A stretch of DNA of 20,129 nt from an uncultured Collinsella sp. (lineage in GTDB: Bacteria; Actinomycetota; Coriobacteriia; Coriobacteriales; Coriobacteriaceae): positions 1-20,129 of the forward strand of contig CAUEQD010000031.1 in assembly GCA_959019945.1 (NCBI GenBank). Direction: 5' to 3'. The position numbers were made by a program, and so were the translations under genes. Shown piece after piece: positions 1 through 5,880 of this stretch (within the stretch, counting starts at the first letter, position 1; each line of letters begins with the position of its first letter). Under the pieces are notes generated by a model that saw only the letters and a list, made by a program, of their open reading frames with translations, did not search any database and was not told the DNA's origin.

Positions 1-50
1 GGGTGGGTTGAAGCTGGCCGCTGCGCGCCCAGCAGACTAAAGTCTTGAAT

Positions 51-85
51 GCAAAGAAGGCCACTAAATGTGGCCTTCGTCTTGC
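51..85 (-). terminator. Probable terminator of the gat operon
   Basis: The arms GAAGGCCAC (56-64) and GTGGCCTTC (70-78) form a perfect 9-bp stem with a 5-nt loop. Read on the minus strand, the hairpin is followed by a short T-rich stretch (CTTTGCATT). It lies about 70 nt past the gatB stop, so it fits the end of the gatCAB transcript. The U-tract is weak. A second small dyad, AGACT/AGTCT at 34-45, lies just beyond it. I see nothing else in bases 1-147. Confidence 0.55.
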
Positions 86-147
86 ATAGGACTGTTTGAA
101 ATTTGGAGGAAACACCCCGGCGACTCGGGGCTTCCCCGGCCTCGCAG

Positions 148-1824
148 CTACGAGAGCGACGTTCTCAGCAACTCGTTGAAGAGCTTCGGGTTGCCCTTGC
201 CGCGGCTTGCCTTCATGCACTGACCCACCAAAAAGCCGATAACCTTCTGGTTGCCGTCACGATACTGCTGCGCCTGATCGGCACAGTTCGCCAGCACCTC
301 GTCCACAATCGGCTGCAGCGCGCCGGCATCGCTCACCTGACGCATACCACGCTCGTCGACGATCTTGTTGGGGTCGTCGCCGGTCTGGGCCATGGCCTCA
401 AAGACCTCGTGCGCCTGGTTGGAGCTGATGGCATCGGTCGCCAGCAGCTTGGCAAGAGCTGCCACCTGAGCCGGCGCGATACCGGACTCGGCCAGCGACA
501 CACCCACACCCTTAAGGTAGGCGATCATCTCGTTGACCAGCAGGTTCGCGACCGTCTGGGCCTCCTTGCCAGCCATGCCGGCAGCGGCAGCCTCAAAGAA
601 CTCGGCAAACTCGGGGTCGCCGGCGATCTGCTCGGCGTCGGCCGCCTTAATGCCAAAGTCGGTCTCAAAACGGGCGCACTTGGCATCGGGCAGCTCGGGA
701 ATCTCGCCACGGCAGCGGTCGATGAACTCATCGTCCAGATCGAACGGCGCCAAATCGGGGTCGGGGAACAGACGATAGTCGTCGGCCGTCTCCTTCACAC
801 GCATGACAACGGTGCGCTTGCGGCTGGGCTCCCAGTGGCGGGTCTCCTGGTAGATGATGCCGCCCTCCTCGAGCACCTCGGCCTGACGGCAGATCTCGTA
901 GGCTAGACCGTCGTGCAGGCTCTTAAACGAGTTGAGGTTCTTGAGCTCGGTCTTGGTGCCCAGCTTGGTCTCGCCGCGGCGGCGCAGCGACACGTTGCCG
1001 TCGCAGCGCATGGAACCCTTTTCCATGGAGCAGTCCGAAATGCCCAGCGTCACAAAGATGCGACGGAGCTTTTCCATAAACAGGCGAGCCTCCTCGGGCG
1101 TACGCAAGTCGGGCTCAGTCACGAGCTCAATCAAAGGCGTGCCGCAGCGGTTGTAGTCGACAAGCGACTCGGCAGCGGCGGTAATGCGGCCCTCGGCGCC
1201 GCCCACGTGGACCATCTTGGCGGCGTCCTCCTCCATATGGATGCGCAGGATGCGGATAGGCACCGTGTAGGAACCGTCCTCGCGGCGCTCGGGCATCTGC
1301 AAGTTAGAAGCATCGTAGCTGGCCAGGTGGCCGGCGCGCTGGTTGCCCTCGCGCATGGTCGACGTCATAGACGTGGACAGGCCCTCGGCGTTGGCCGAAG
1401 CGCTCGCCAGGCTCTGGGCCTCGGCCTCGCCAAACGCGCAGTCGGGGCGCTCGGCGGCACCGCGACCGGTCACGTCCAGATCCAGGTGACCGTACATGGC
1501 AAAGGCGACCGGACCCTGCGTGGTCTGGAAGTTCTTGGCCATATCGGGATAGAAGTAGTGCTTGCGGTAGAACATCGAGTGGCGCTGGATCTCGCAGTTG
1601 GTGGCGAGACCGGCCTTGACGATGCTCTCGATGGCGCGCTTGTTGGGCACCGGCAGGGCACCGGGCAGGCCCAGGCACACCGGGCACACGTTGGCGTTGG
1701 GCTCGTCATCGTGGCTGAGCTTGCAGTTGCAGAACATCTTGGTATCGAGTGCGGTGAGCTCGGTATGGATCTCCAGGCCGATCACGGCCTCCCAATCCTG
1801 CAGGACCTCGGAAAGCTCCTTCAT
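148..1824 (-). CDS. gatB: Aspartyl/glutamyl-tRNA amidotransferase subunit B (GatB)
   Basis: GatB is the tRNA-binding kinase-like subunit of GatCAB. It activates Glu on tRNA(Gln), or Asp on tRNA(Asn), with ATP and receives ammonia from GatA. The 558-residue product opens with the GatB signature WEAVIGLEIHTEL, followed by the paired cysteines of the zinc-binding segment (C32, C34, C47, C50). It also has YRKHYFYPDMAKNFQ at about 87-100 and RIHMEEDAAK at about 194-203, and ends in the helical/YqeY-like tail. Usual GatB length is about 475-500. The excess is a roughly 65-residue Ala/Ser-rich segment (about 121-185) between the LDLDVTG strand and YTVPIRIL. The start ATG overlaps the gatA stop as TAATG, so translation is probably coupled. 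It is the last gene of the operon. Confidence 0.97.
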   Translation of the reverse strand: MKELSEVLQDWEAVIGLEIHTELTALDTKMFCNCKLSHDDEPNANVCPVCLGLPGALPVPNKRAIESIVKAGLATNCEIQRHSMFYRKHYFYPDMAKNFQTTQGPVAFAMYGHLDLDVTGRGAAERPDCAFGEAEAQSLASASANAEGLSTSMTSTMREGNQRAGHLASYDASNLQMPERREDGSYTVPIRILRIHMEEDAAKMVHVGGAEGRITAAAESLVDYNRCGTPLIELVTEPDLRTPEEARLFMEKLRRIFVTLGISDCSMEKGSMRCDGNVSLRRRGETKLGTKTELKNLNSFKSLHDGLAYEICRQAEVLEEGGIIYQETRHWEPSRKRTVVMRVKETADDYRLFPDPDLAPFDLDDEFIDRCRGEIPELPDAKCARFETDFGIKAADAEQIAGDPEFAEFFEAAAAGMAGKEAQTVANLLVNEMIAYLKGVGVSLAESGIAPAQVAALAKLLATDAISSNQAHEVFEAMAQTGDDPNKIVDERGMRQVSDAGALQPIVDEVLANCADQAQQYRDGNQKVIGFLVGQCMKASRGKGNPKLFNELLRTSLS

Positions 1825-3338
1825 TACAGCTCGCCTCCCTTCCCGGCAAAATCGGGCGCAACGGAAAGCTCGGGCGCACCCGTGGCGGCATCGGCAAAGC
1901 CGCGCTCCAGGGCGCGGGCAAACGTGAGCAGCTGACGGTCCTTAAAGGCCGGACCCACCAGCTGGGCAGAAACGGGCAGCTGAGTATCCTCGCCCAGGCC
2001 CAGCGGCACCGAGATACCACCGTTGCCGCAAATGTTGAGCGAGATGGTGTACAGGTCGGAGAGGTACATCTGCGTGGGGTCGCTGATCTTGCCAAACTTA
2101 AAGGCCGTGCGCGGCGAGGCAGGCATGAGGATGGTGTCCACCTTGGCATACGCGGCGTCGTAGTCCTGCGTGATGAGCGTGCGGGCCTTTTGCGCAGCGT
2201 AGTAGTACTTGTCGTACACGCCCGAGCTCAGCAGGTAGGCGCCGAGCATCTGACGGCGCTTGGCCTCGGCGCCAAAGCCGTGGGCGCGCGAAAGCGAGCT
2301 CTGGTCGGACAGGTTGGTGCAGCCCTCCTCCTGGTAGCCGTAGCGAATGCCGTCGAAGCGGGCCAGGTTGGAGAACGCCTCGGCCGGGCCGATGACGTAG
2401 TAGGCGGCGATAGCGGCGTCCAGGTGCGGCAGGTCGACCTCGACCAGCTCGGCGCCCTGGTTCTGCAGCTCCTGGGCGGCGCGCTGAACAGCAGCCTTGA
2501 CCTCGGGCGTCAGACCATCGGCCTCCATAAACGCGGGGATGATGCCCACGCGCTTGCCCTCGATGCTGTCGTTGAGATGCTCGGTAAAGTCGACGGCGCA
2601 ATCCTGGCTGGTGCAGTCGTACGGATCGTGGCCCGCGCCGGTAAGCGCATTCATGGCCAGCGCGACATCCTCGACCGTGCGGCCAAAGGGGCCCACCTGG
2701 TCGAGCGACGAGCCAAAGGCGACCACGCCGTAACGGCTCACGGCACCATACGTGGGCTTAAAGCCCACCACGCCGCACAGCGACGCCGGCTGGCGAATGG
2801 AGCCGCCGGTGTCCGAGCCCAGCGAGAGCGCGACCTCGCCCGCGGCGACGGCGGCAGCGGAGCCGCCCGAGGAGCCGCCGGGCACGCGCTCGGTATCCCA
2901 GGGGTTGTTGGTGCGGTGGAACGCCGAACTCTCGGTGGAGCTGCCAAAGGCAAACTCGTCCATGTTGGCCTTGCCCATGGGCAGGCAGCCGGCATCGAGC
3001 ATGCGCTGGACGCAGGTGGCGGTGTAGACGCTCTGGTAGTTCTCGAGCATGCGGGAAGCGCAGGTGGTGCGCGTGCCCACGAGGTTCATGTTGTCCTTAA
3101 TGGCCAGCGGCACGCCCGCGAGCGGGGGCAGCGGCTTGCCTGCGGCACGGTCGGCATCCACGCGCGCGGCGGCCTCGAGCGCCAGCTCGGGCGCCACCTG
3201 CAGGAATGCCTGGACCCCGCCCTCGCGCGCCTCGATGGCGGCAAGAGAGGCCTTGGCCACCTCGGTAGCGGTAAAGTCGCCGGCGGCAACGCCCACGGCG
3301 ATCTGGGCAGCGGTAAGGGAATCGAAGCTCTGAGCCAT
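1824..3338 (-). CDS. gatA: Aspartyl/glutamyl-tRNA amidotransferase subunit A (GatA)
   Basis: This is the amidase-signature glutaminase subunit of GatCAB. It hydrolyses glutamine and channels ammonia to GatB for transamidation of mischarged tRNA in the cytoplasm. The 504 residues carry the Ser-cisSer-Lys triad: K81 in GVPLAIKDN, S156 in PGGSSGGSAAA and S180 in GSDTGGSIRQPA, with spacing matching the characterised family. The length is normal. The start overlaps the gatC stop (TAATG), and its own stop overlaps the gatB start in the same way, giving a tight C-A-B order. Base composition is high GC, as in the other housekeeping genes here. No anomalies were seen. Confidence 0.98.
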   Translation of the reverse strand: MAQSFDSLTAAQIAVGVAAGDFTATEVAKASLAAIEAREGGVQAFLQVAPELALEAAARVDADRAAGKPLPPLAGVPLAIKDNMNLVGTRTTCASRMLENYQSVYTATCVQRMLDAGCLPMGKANMDEFAFGSSTESSAFHRTNNPWDTERVPGGSSGGSAAAVAAGEVALSLGSDTGGSIRQPASLCGVVGFKPTYGAVSRYGVVAFGSSLDQVGPFGRTVEDVALAMNALTGAGHDPYDCTSQDCAVDFTEHLNDSIEGKRVGIIPAFMEADGLTPEVKAAVQRAAQELQNQGAELVEVDLPHLDAAIAAYYVIGPAEAFSNLARFDGIRYGYQEEGCTNLSDQSSLSRAHGFGAEAKRRQMLGAYLLSSGVYDKYYYAAQKARTLITQDYDAAYAKVDTILMPASPRTAFKFGKISDPTQMYLSDLYTISLNICGNGGISVPLGLGEDTQLPVSAQLVGPAFKDRQLLTFARALERGFADAATGAPELSVAPDFAGKGGEL

Positions 3339-3649
3339 TACTCGCTCTCCCCCTCTCCCAAAATGGACGGCACGCGGAAGTAGCGGTCGCGCGCGCTGCC
3401 GGCGTTTTCGAGCGCGACGTCGAGCGGCAGGTCGCGCTCGGGCTCGCGCAGGTCATCGCCCATCACGTTGGACAGGCTTCCGATGGGATGGAACGTGGGC
3501 TCCACGTCGGGTAAGTCATATTGCAAGACGGGCTCGAGCATCTGGACGGCATCATTCATGTAGGACGTCATCTGGGTGAGCTCGTCATCGGTCAGTGCGA
3601 TCTTTGCGTACTCGGCGATGCCGCGCACGTCTTTCTCGCTGAGTGCCAT
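3338..3649 (-). CDS. gatC: Aspartyl/glutamyl-tRNA amidotransferase subunit C (GatC)
   Basis: GatC is the small belt-like subunit that wraps and stabilises the GatA-GatB interface. The 103-residue product begins MALSEKDVRGIAEYAKIALT, typical of GatC, and includes the family's DVEPTFHP-like segment before the C-terminus. An upstream in-frame ATG at 3667 would add six residues. I prefer 3649 because GGAAGGGAG lies just before it at good spacing and would itself be coding if the upstream ATG were used. It is the first gene of the operon, and its TAA overlaps the gatA ATG. Confidence 0.94.
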   Translation of the reverse strand: MALSEKDVRGIAEYAKIALTDDELTQMTSYMNDAVQMLEPVLQYDLPDVEPTFHPIGSLSNVMGDDLREPERDLPLDVALENAGSARDRYFRVPSILGEGESE

Positions 3650-3684
3650 AGGCGCTCCCTTCCGCATAACAGATAAACCGCTCT

Positions 3685-3690
3685 AGTATA
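3685..3690 (-). promoter_or_regulatory. Candidate -10 of the gat operon
   Basis: On the minus strand the hexamer TATACT (5 of 6 consensus) lies about 35 nt upstream of the gatC start. This would give a leader of roughly 30 nt. No good -35 hexamer is visible at 16-18 nt, so the assignment rests on the -10 and position only. Confidence 0.4.
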
Positions 3691-3810
3691 CAAGGCAACG
3701 CCGGCTTGGAGCAGGCGCTTTACCCAAATGCAGCGAAAACGTAACGAGGGCGGCGACTGGAAGGGCGCGACCCGGCGGACCTGCGGCGAAAACCGTCCCA
3801 CCCACAACAA

Positions 3811-3875
3811 AAACCGTCCCAACATTCAACGTTTTTCGGCAAAATCGCGTTTTTTATCGAATGTTGGGACGGTTT
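3811..3875. repeat. Large palindromic repeat, copy 1
   Basis: The arms AAACCGTCCCAACATTC (3811-3827) and its exact complement (3859-3875) form a perfect 17-bp stem. The 31-nt loop contains TTTTTCGGCAAAATCGCG. Copy 2 at 14329-14393 has nearly the same loop core and arms that differ but remain fully paired. A half-copy of the arm start (AAAACCGTCCCA) also lies at 3789-3800. The element sits in the gatC-sortase gap. It could be a REP/MITE-type element. Confidence 0.8.
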
Positions 3876-3885
3876 GGAAGCCCCG

Positions 3886-3914
3886 ACCACCACAAAGGGC
3901 CACTTTGTGGTGGT
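3886..3914. repeat. Short hairpin repeat, copy A (sortase 3' end)
   Basis: ACCACCACAAAG (3886-3897) pairs perfectly with CTTTGTGGTGGT (3903-3914) around a 5-nt loop, ending 12 nt past the sortase stop. The CCACAAAGG core is shared with copies at 13326-13360, 14277-14319 and 15846-15883. This copy has a shortened loop compared with the 9-10 nt of the others. No T-run follows it on the minus strand, so it is not a classic intrinsic terminator. Confidence 0.75.
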
Positions 3915-3926
3915 TCTGAACAATGG

Positions 3927-4865
3927 CTATGCCGAGGCCTTGGCCTTGCGGCGTTTGCGGATCGTGTGGATCACGATGTCCAGTAGCAACAGCAGGATGG
4001 CAATAACCACGATGAGCACGGCAAACTCGCGCTTGCCCCAGTGGCGGCCGGCCAGCGACTTTTGCTTGTCGACGTCCTTCTTGCTGTACTTGGTGCGCAC
4101 GCAATGCACCAGCAGGCGATGGTCGTTCACGCCATAAGGCGTGCAGGTGACGAGCGTCACCTTATCGGCGCCGGGCTCGATGGTCAGCGACTCCATCTCC
4201 TCGGGCAGCACGACCTCGGAGTCGACCATCTTGTAGGCGAGCGTCTTGTTCATGGTGTGCAACAGCACCAGGTCGCCGGGCTCCAGCGAGTGGATGTCGT
4301 CGAACATGCTCAGGTTGCGCATGCCCGAGTGCGCGGTGAGCACGCAATGCGTCGAGGTGCCTCCCACCGGCAGGCTCGTGCCCTCCAGGTGACCGACGCC
4401 CGCCATTAGGACTTCCTCGCTCGTGCCGTGGTAGATGGGCATGCTCACGTCGATGGAGGGAATCTCGACCCAGCTCATCATGGGGTCGCGGTCAAAGATA
4501 AGCTGCTGAGCATAGGACTCGATCTGGTCAGCGGGTAGCTCGGTGGCCTCGCCGGCAAGTTGCTCGTTATAGGAGCGCGCCTGCAACAGGATGCGCTCGC
4601 GCTCCTCTTCGGAGAGCGCGTCCACCGTGCTGGACACGGTGCTGATCTGGTTGAACACGCCCGAGGCCTCGAGCCGGTCCAAGATCCACGGCCAGGTCAT
4701 AAGACCCACGCCAATAAGGATGATGACGATAGTGATGAGCCGGTCGGCCCAGCGCGGCAGCCGCTTGCGACGGCGCTTGGGCTTTGGTTGGGGTTTGGGC
4801 TGAGGGCTTGAGCCGCCGTTGTCCGCGGCGTTATTGCTCTTCATATGTTTGGCGCCCTGCACCAT
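3927..4865 (-). CDS. Class C sortase (pilus assembly)
   Basis: This is a membrane transpeptidase that cleaves LPxTG-type sorting signals and links pilins through lysines. The 312 residues contain a basic Pro-rich cytoplasmic tail (about 20-40), a membrane segment (about 43-61), the sortase barrel, and a second C-terminal membrane helix (281-300) with a basic end, which is typical of class C. Catalytic residues are H179 (LTAHSGMRN), C241 (TLVTCTPYG) and R250 (NDHRLLV). PIYHGT and GHLEGTSLPVGG are class C hallmarks. I see no DPF/DPW lid motif between YNEQL (about 99-103) and the barrel. The 4865 start has GAGGAG nine bases upstream; ATG 4844 has no ribosome site. The substrates are probably the LPLTG/LPLSG proteins upstream, although a peptide/RNA module separates the genes. 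Confidence 0.93.
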   Translation of the reverse strand: MVQGAKHMKSNNAADNGGSSPQPKPQPKPKRRRKRLPRWADRLITIVIILIGVGLMTWPWILDRLEASGVFNQISTVSSTVDALSEEERERILLQARSYNEQLAGEATELPADQIESYAQQLIFDRDPMMSWVEIPSIDVSMPIYHGTSEEVLMAGVGHLEGTSLPVGGTSTHCVLTAHSGMRNLSMFDDIHSLEPGDLVLLHTMNKTLAYKMVDSEVVLPEEMESLTIEPGADKVTLVTCTPYGVNDHRLLVHCVRTKYSKKDVDKQKSLAGRHWGKREFAVLIVVIAILLLLLDIVIHTIRKRRKAKASA

Positions 4866-4881
4866 CGCCGGTCACTCCTCT

Positions 4882-4895
4882 ACAACTCAAGTTGT
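4882..4895. promoter_or_regulatory. Small dyad in the sortase leader
   Basis: ACAACT and AGTTGT are separated by two bases, 16 nt upstream of the sortase start codon. On the minus strand an AT-rich stretch including TATTAT lies just before it and could be the -10. The dyad could be an operator or a leader hairpin; the evidence is position only. The rest of 4896-4977 shows only a small GCAG/CTGC hairpin. Confidence 0.3.
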
Positions 4896-4977
4896 CTAAA
4901 CAAATAATAGCCGATTCGCGAGCTTCCGCGCCGGACAACGCAGCTAGACTGCACCGTCCAACCGAGGATAAGCCAGC

Positions 4978-5235
4978 ATTTGCGTTTTCAAAATGTCCCG
5001 AATCGGCGAGGCGATTCGGGATACAATGTCTATAGAAAACGACGCACCCCGCGTAAGTGTATGAGAGCGCGGGCGGCCTAGTTTTCAGCTTTTGTTAAAT
5101 GCCCGGGCCTCTAACCCCGGGCATTCTTATTTGCGCTTGTTGCAGCGCAAATGCCTTCCACCGTCCGCACCGCGCGTGCGCCTACGGACCTTAAACCGAA
5201 CCTCATACGAGTCAAAAAACGCGATGACGAACGAG
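4978..5235. repeat. Duplicated unit, copy I
   Basis: This roughly 258-bp unit is directly repeated at 5451-5706. Near-identical blocks include TTTGCGTTTTCAAAA at the left end, GGGATACAAT, the terminator, and the region encoding the peptide's C-terminal half. The unit holds the whole plus-strand RNA and most of the convergent peptide gene. Copy I continues rightward into the intact peptide start, ribosome site and leader, which copy II lacks. Confidence 0.9.
5034..5132 (+). ncRNA. Structured small RNA I, candidate antitoxin
   Basis: A -10-like TACAAT (5022-5027) precedes a region that folds as nested helices, GAAAAC/GTTTTC (5035-5040 with 5081-5086) enclosing CCCGCG/CGCGGG (5048-5053 with 5068-5073). 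A terminator stem AATGCCCGGG/CCCGGGCATT (5098-5107 with 5116-5125) and CTTATTT follow. In copy II (5507-5603) the helices are kept with a compensatory A-U to G-C change plus G-U pairs, which supports a functional RNA. No good -35 is visible. A 9-bp dyad at 4997-5005/5012-5020 just upstream is an operator or part of a longer RNA. The RNA ends inside the stop region of the convergent peptide gene, so their 3' ends are complementary. Confidence 0.65.
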
Positions 5236-5279
5236 CCCACCGCTGCAAGGGCGGCGAGCACGTTAAGGAATTTCAGCAT
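5127..5279 (-). CDS. Small hydrophobic-basic peptide, candidate type I toxin
   Basis: This 50-residue ORF starts at ATG 5279 with GGAGG (5287-5291) seven bases upstream, the canonical site that fixes the start. Residues 2-22 (LKFLNVLAALAAVG then SFVIAFF) form one membrane-length hydrophobic segment. The rest is strongly basic, with many Arg/Lys and a C-terminal CNKRK. A single membrane helix with a charged tail is the general form of type I toxins such as Fst, Ldr and TxpA, but I recognise no specific family. Its TAA lies within the U-tract of the converging RNA I terminator. The coding region itself contains strong dyads (5130-5136/5145-5151; GTCCG/CGGAC at 5163-5189), suggesting a structured mRNA. 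A harmless small membrane protein is the alternative. Confidence 0.7.
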   Translation of the reverse strand: MLKFLNVLAALAAVGSFVIAFFDSYEVRFKVRRRTRGADGGRHLRCNKRK

Positions 5280-5303
5280 TTGGGGACCTCCGATCGAGTC
5301 GTC

Positions 5304-5327
5304 GGCCGCCCGCGCACGGGATGCGTC
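5304..5327 (-). promoter_or_regulatory. Leader motif shared with RNA I
   Basis: In the 5' leader of the peptide mRNA, GACGCATCCCG followed by GCGCGGGCGGCC repeats the core of RNA I. RNA I has GACGCACCCCG at 5041-5051 and GCGCGGGCGGCC at 5067-5078. In the leader the RNA's apical loop is missing, so the two halves join as a compact CCCG/CGGG hairpin. Both RNAs carry the motif in the same sense, so pairing would use the self-complementary CCCG/CGGG parts. Confidence 0.6.
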
Positions 5328-5356
5328 GCAAAGCCATTTTACCGCGAGTGCTCGCA

Positions 5357-5385
5357 CTTACAGCTGGTATACGCGATTTTGACAA
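5357..5385 (-). promoter_or_regulatory. Promoter of the small peptide gene
   Basis: On the minus strand TTGTCA (5380-5385) and TGTAAG (5357-5362) are separated by exactly 17 nt, 5 of 6 and 4 of 6 matches to the vegetative consensus. Transcription would start near 5350, giving a leader of about 70 nt that contains the 5304-5327 motif and the ribosome site. Confidence 0.5.
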
Positions 5386-5506
5386 ACATTTGTTCGATAG
5401 TCATACGCTTGACCCTTCGGACAGTGGAGCCCAACCGCATTGTCCGGCATATTTGCGTTTTCAAAACAGCCTGGATTGGCGGGGCGATCCGGGATACAAT
5501 AGCTAC

Positions 5507-5603
5507 AGGAAATGACGCATCCCGCGTAAGTACTTAGGAGCGTGGGCGACCAGTTTCCGGTGTTGTTAAATGCCCGGGCCTCTAACCCCGGGCATTCTTA
5601 TTT
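5507..5603 (+). ncRNA. Structured small RNA II, paralogue of RNA I
   Basis: This has the same architecture as RNA I: TACAAT (5495-5500), GGAAAT/GTTTCC (5508-5513 with 5553-5558), CCCGCG/CGTGGG (5521-5526 with 5541-5546), and terminator AATGCCCGGG/CCCGGGCATT (5569-5578 with 5587-5596) then CTTATTT. Relative to copy I, one A-U pair became G-C and two pairs became G-U, so pairing survived while sequence changed. The apical loop differs more freely. Its cognate peptide gene is truncated, so it may act on copy I or on another target. Confidence 0.6.
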
Positions 5604-5706
5604 GCGCTTGTTGCGGCGCAAATGCCTTCTACCGTCCGCACCGCGCGTGCGCCTACGGACCTTAAGCTGAACCTCATACGAGTCAAAAAACGTGATGACG
5701 AACGAG
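5598..5706 (-). pseudogene. Decapitated copy of the small peptide gene
   Basis: The minus strand encodes SFVITFFDSYEVQLKVRRR and the same basic tail ending RRNKRK, clearly paralogous to residues 16-50 of the intact peptide. The first 15 residues, start codon and ribosome site are absent. They are replaced by sequence leading to the pilin terminator hairpin. An in-frame ATG at 5831 exists, but translation from it would run through that terminator and has no support. Confidence 0.75.
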
Positions 5707-5741
5707 TCCGCATCAGACGGTGGAGGCTGCCTGCGTTGTCC

Positions 5742-5779
5742 AAAAAGAACGGGGCAAACTCCAGCGCGGAGTTTGCCCC
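5742..5779 (-). terminator. Terminator of the pilin operon
   Basis: GGGGCAAACTCC (5751-5762) pairs perfectly with GGAGTTTGCCCC (5768-5779) around AGCGC. On the minus strand it is followed by GTTCTTTTTG. This is a textbook intrinsic terminator, about 100 nt downstream of the LPLTG pilin stop. It implies that the sortase gene is transcribed separately. Confidence 0.88.
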
Positions 5780-5880
5780 GAAAAGAGAATGGCAAAGCAA
5801 GAACGTGGATGGACGAGAAAAGTGTCCGCAAGTCTCATGGCCATCACATCCCACCTGCCAAAGGGATGGGTGAGTGAGCG

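Larger units (their letters stand above)
5451..5706. repeat. Duplicated unit, copy II
   Basis: This is a direct repeat of 4978-5235 with substitutions spread across it. It keeps the whole RNA part and the C-terminal half of the peptide gene. Similarity stops abruptly after GATGACGAACGAG (5694-5706), exactly where the peptide's N-terminal hydrophobic half would begin. From there the sequence runs into the pilin operon terminator. Confidence 0.9.

Noticed and set aside
913..1935. Long plus-strand frames opposite gatB and gatA (also 2190-3383, 7744-9492, 13382-14569 and 16469-17590)
   Set aside because: All are antisense to genes with clear motifs and cross gene boundaries. They reflect codon-position GC bias.
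5379..5407. TTGACA (5379-5384) on the plus strand as a promoter for RNA II
   Set aside because: The hexamer 17 nt later is CATACG, a poor -10. The same bases serve better as the minus-strand promoter of the peptide gene.
4978..5706. CRISPR-like or tandem-repeat array
   Set aside because: Only two long, diverged copies with internal coding and RNA structure; no short repeats with unique spacers.
5730..5740. 11-mer GGACAACGCAG shared in inverted orientation with about 4933-4943
   Set aside because: Too short, with no extension on either side; plausible by chance given the number of comparisons made.
5707..5831. 77-residue frame starting at 5831 that includes the truncated peptide copy
   Set aside because: Translation would run through the pilin operon terminator, and there is no ribosome site or promoter. 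Only the part below 5706 is homologous.
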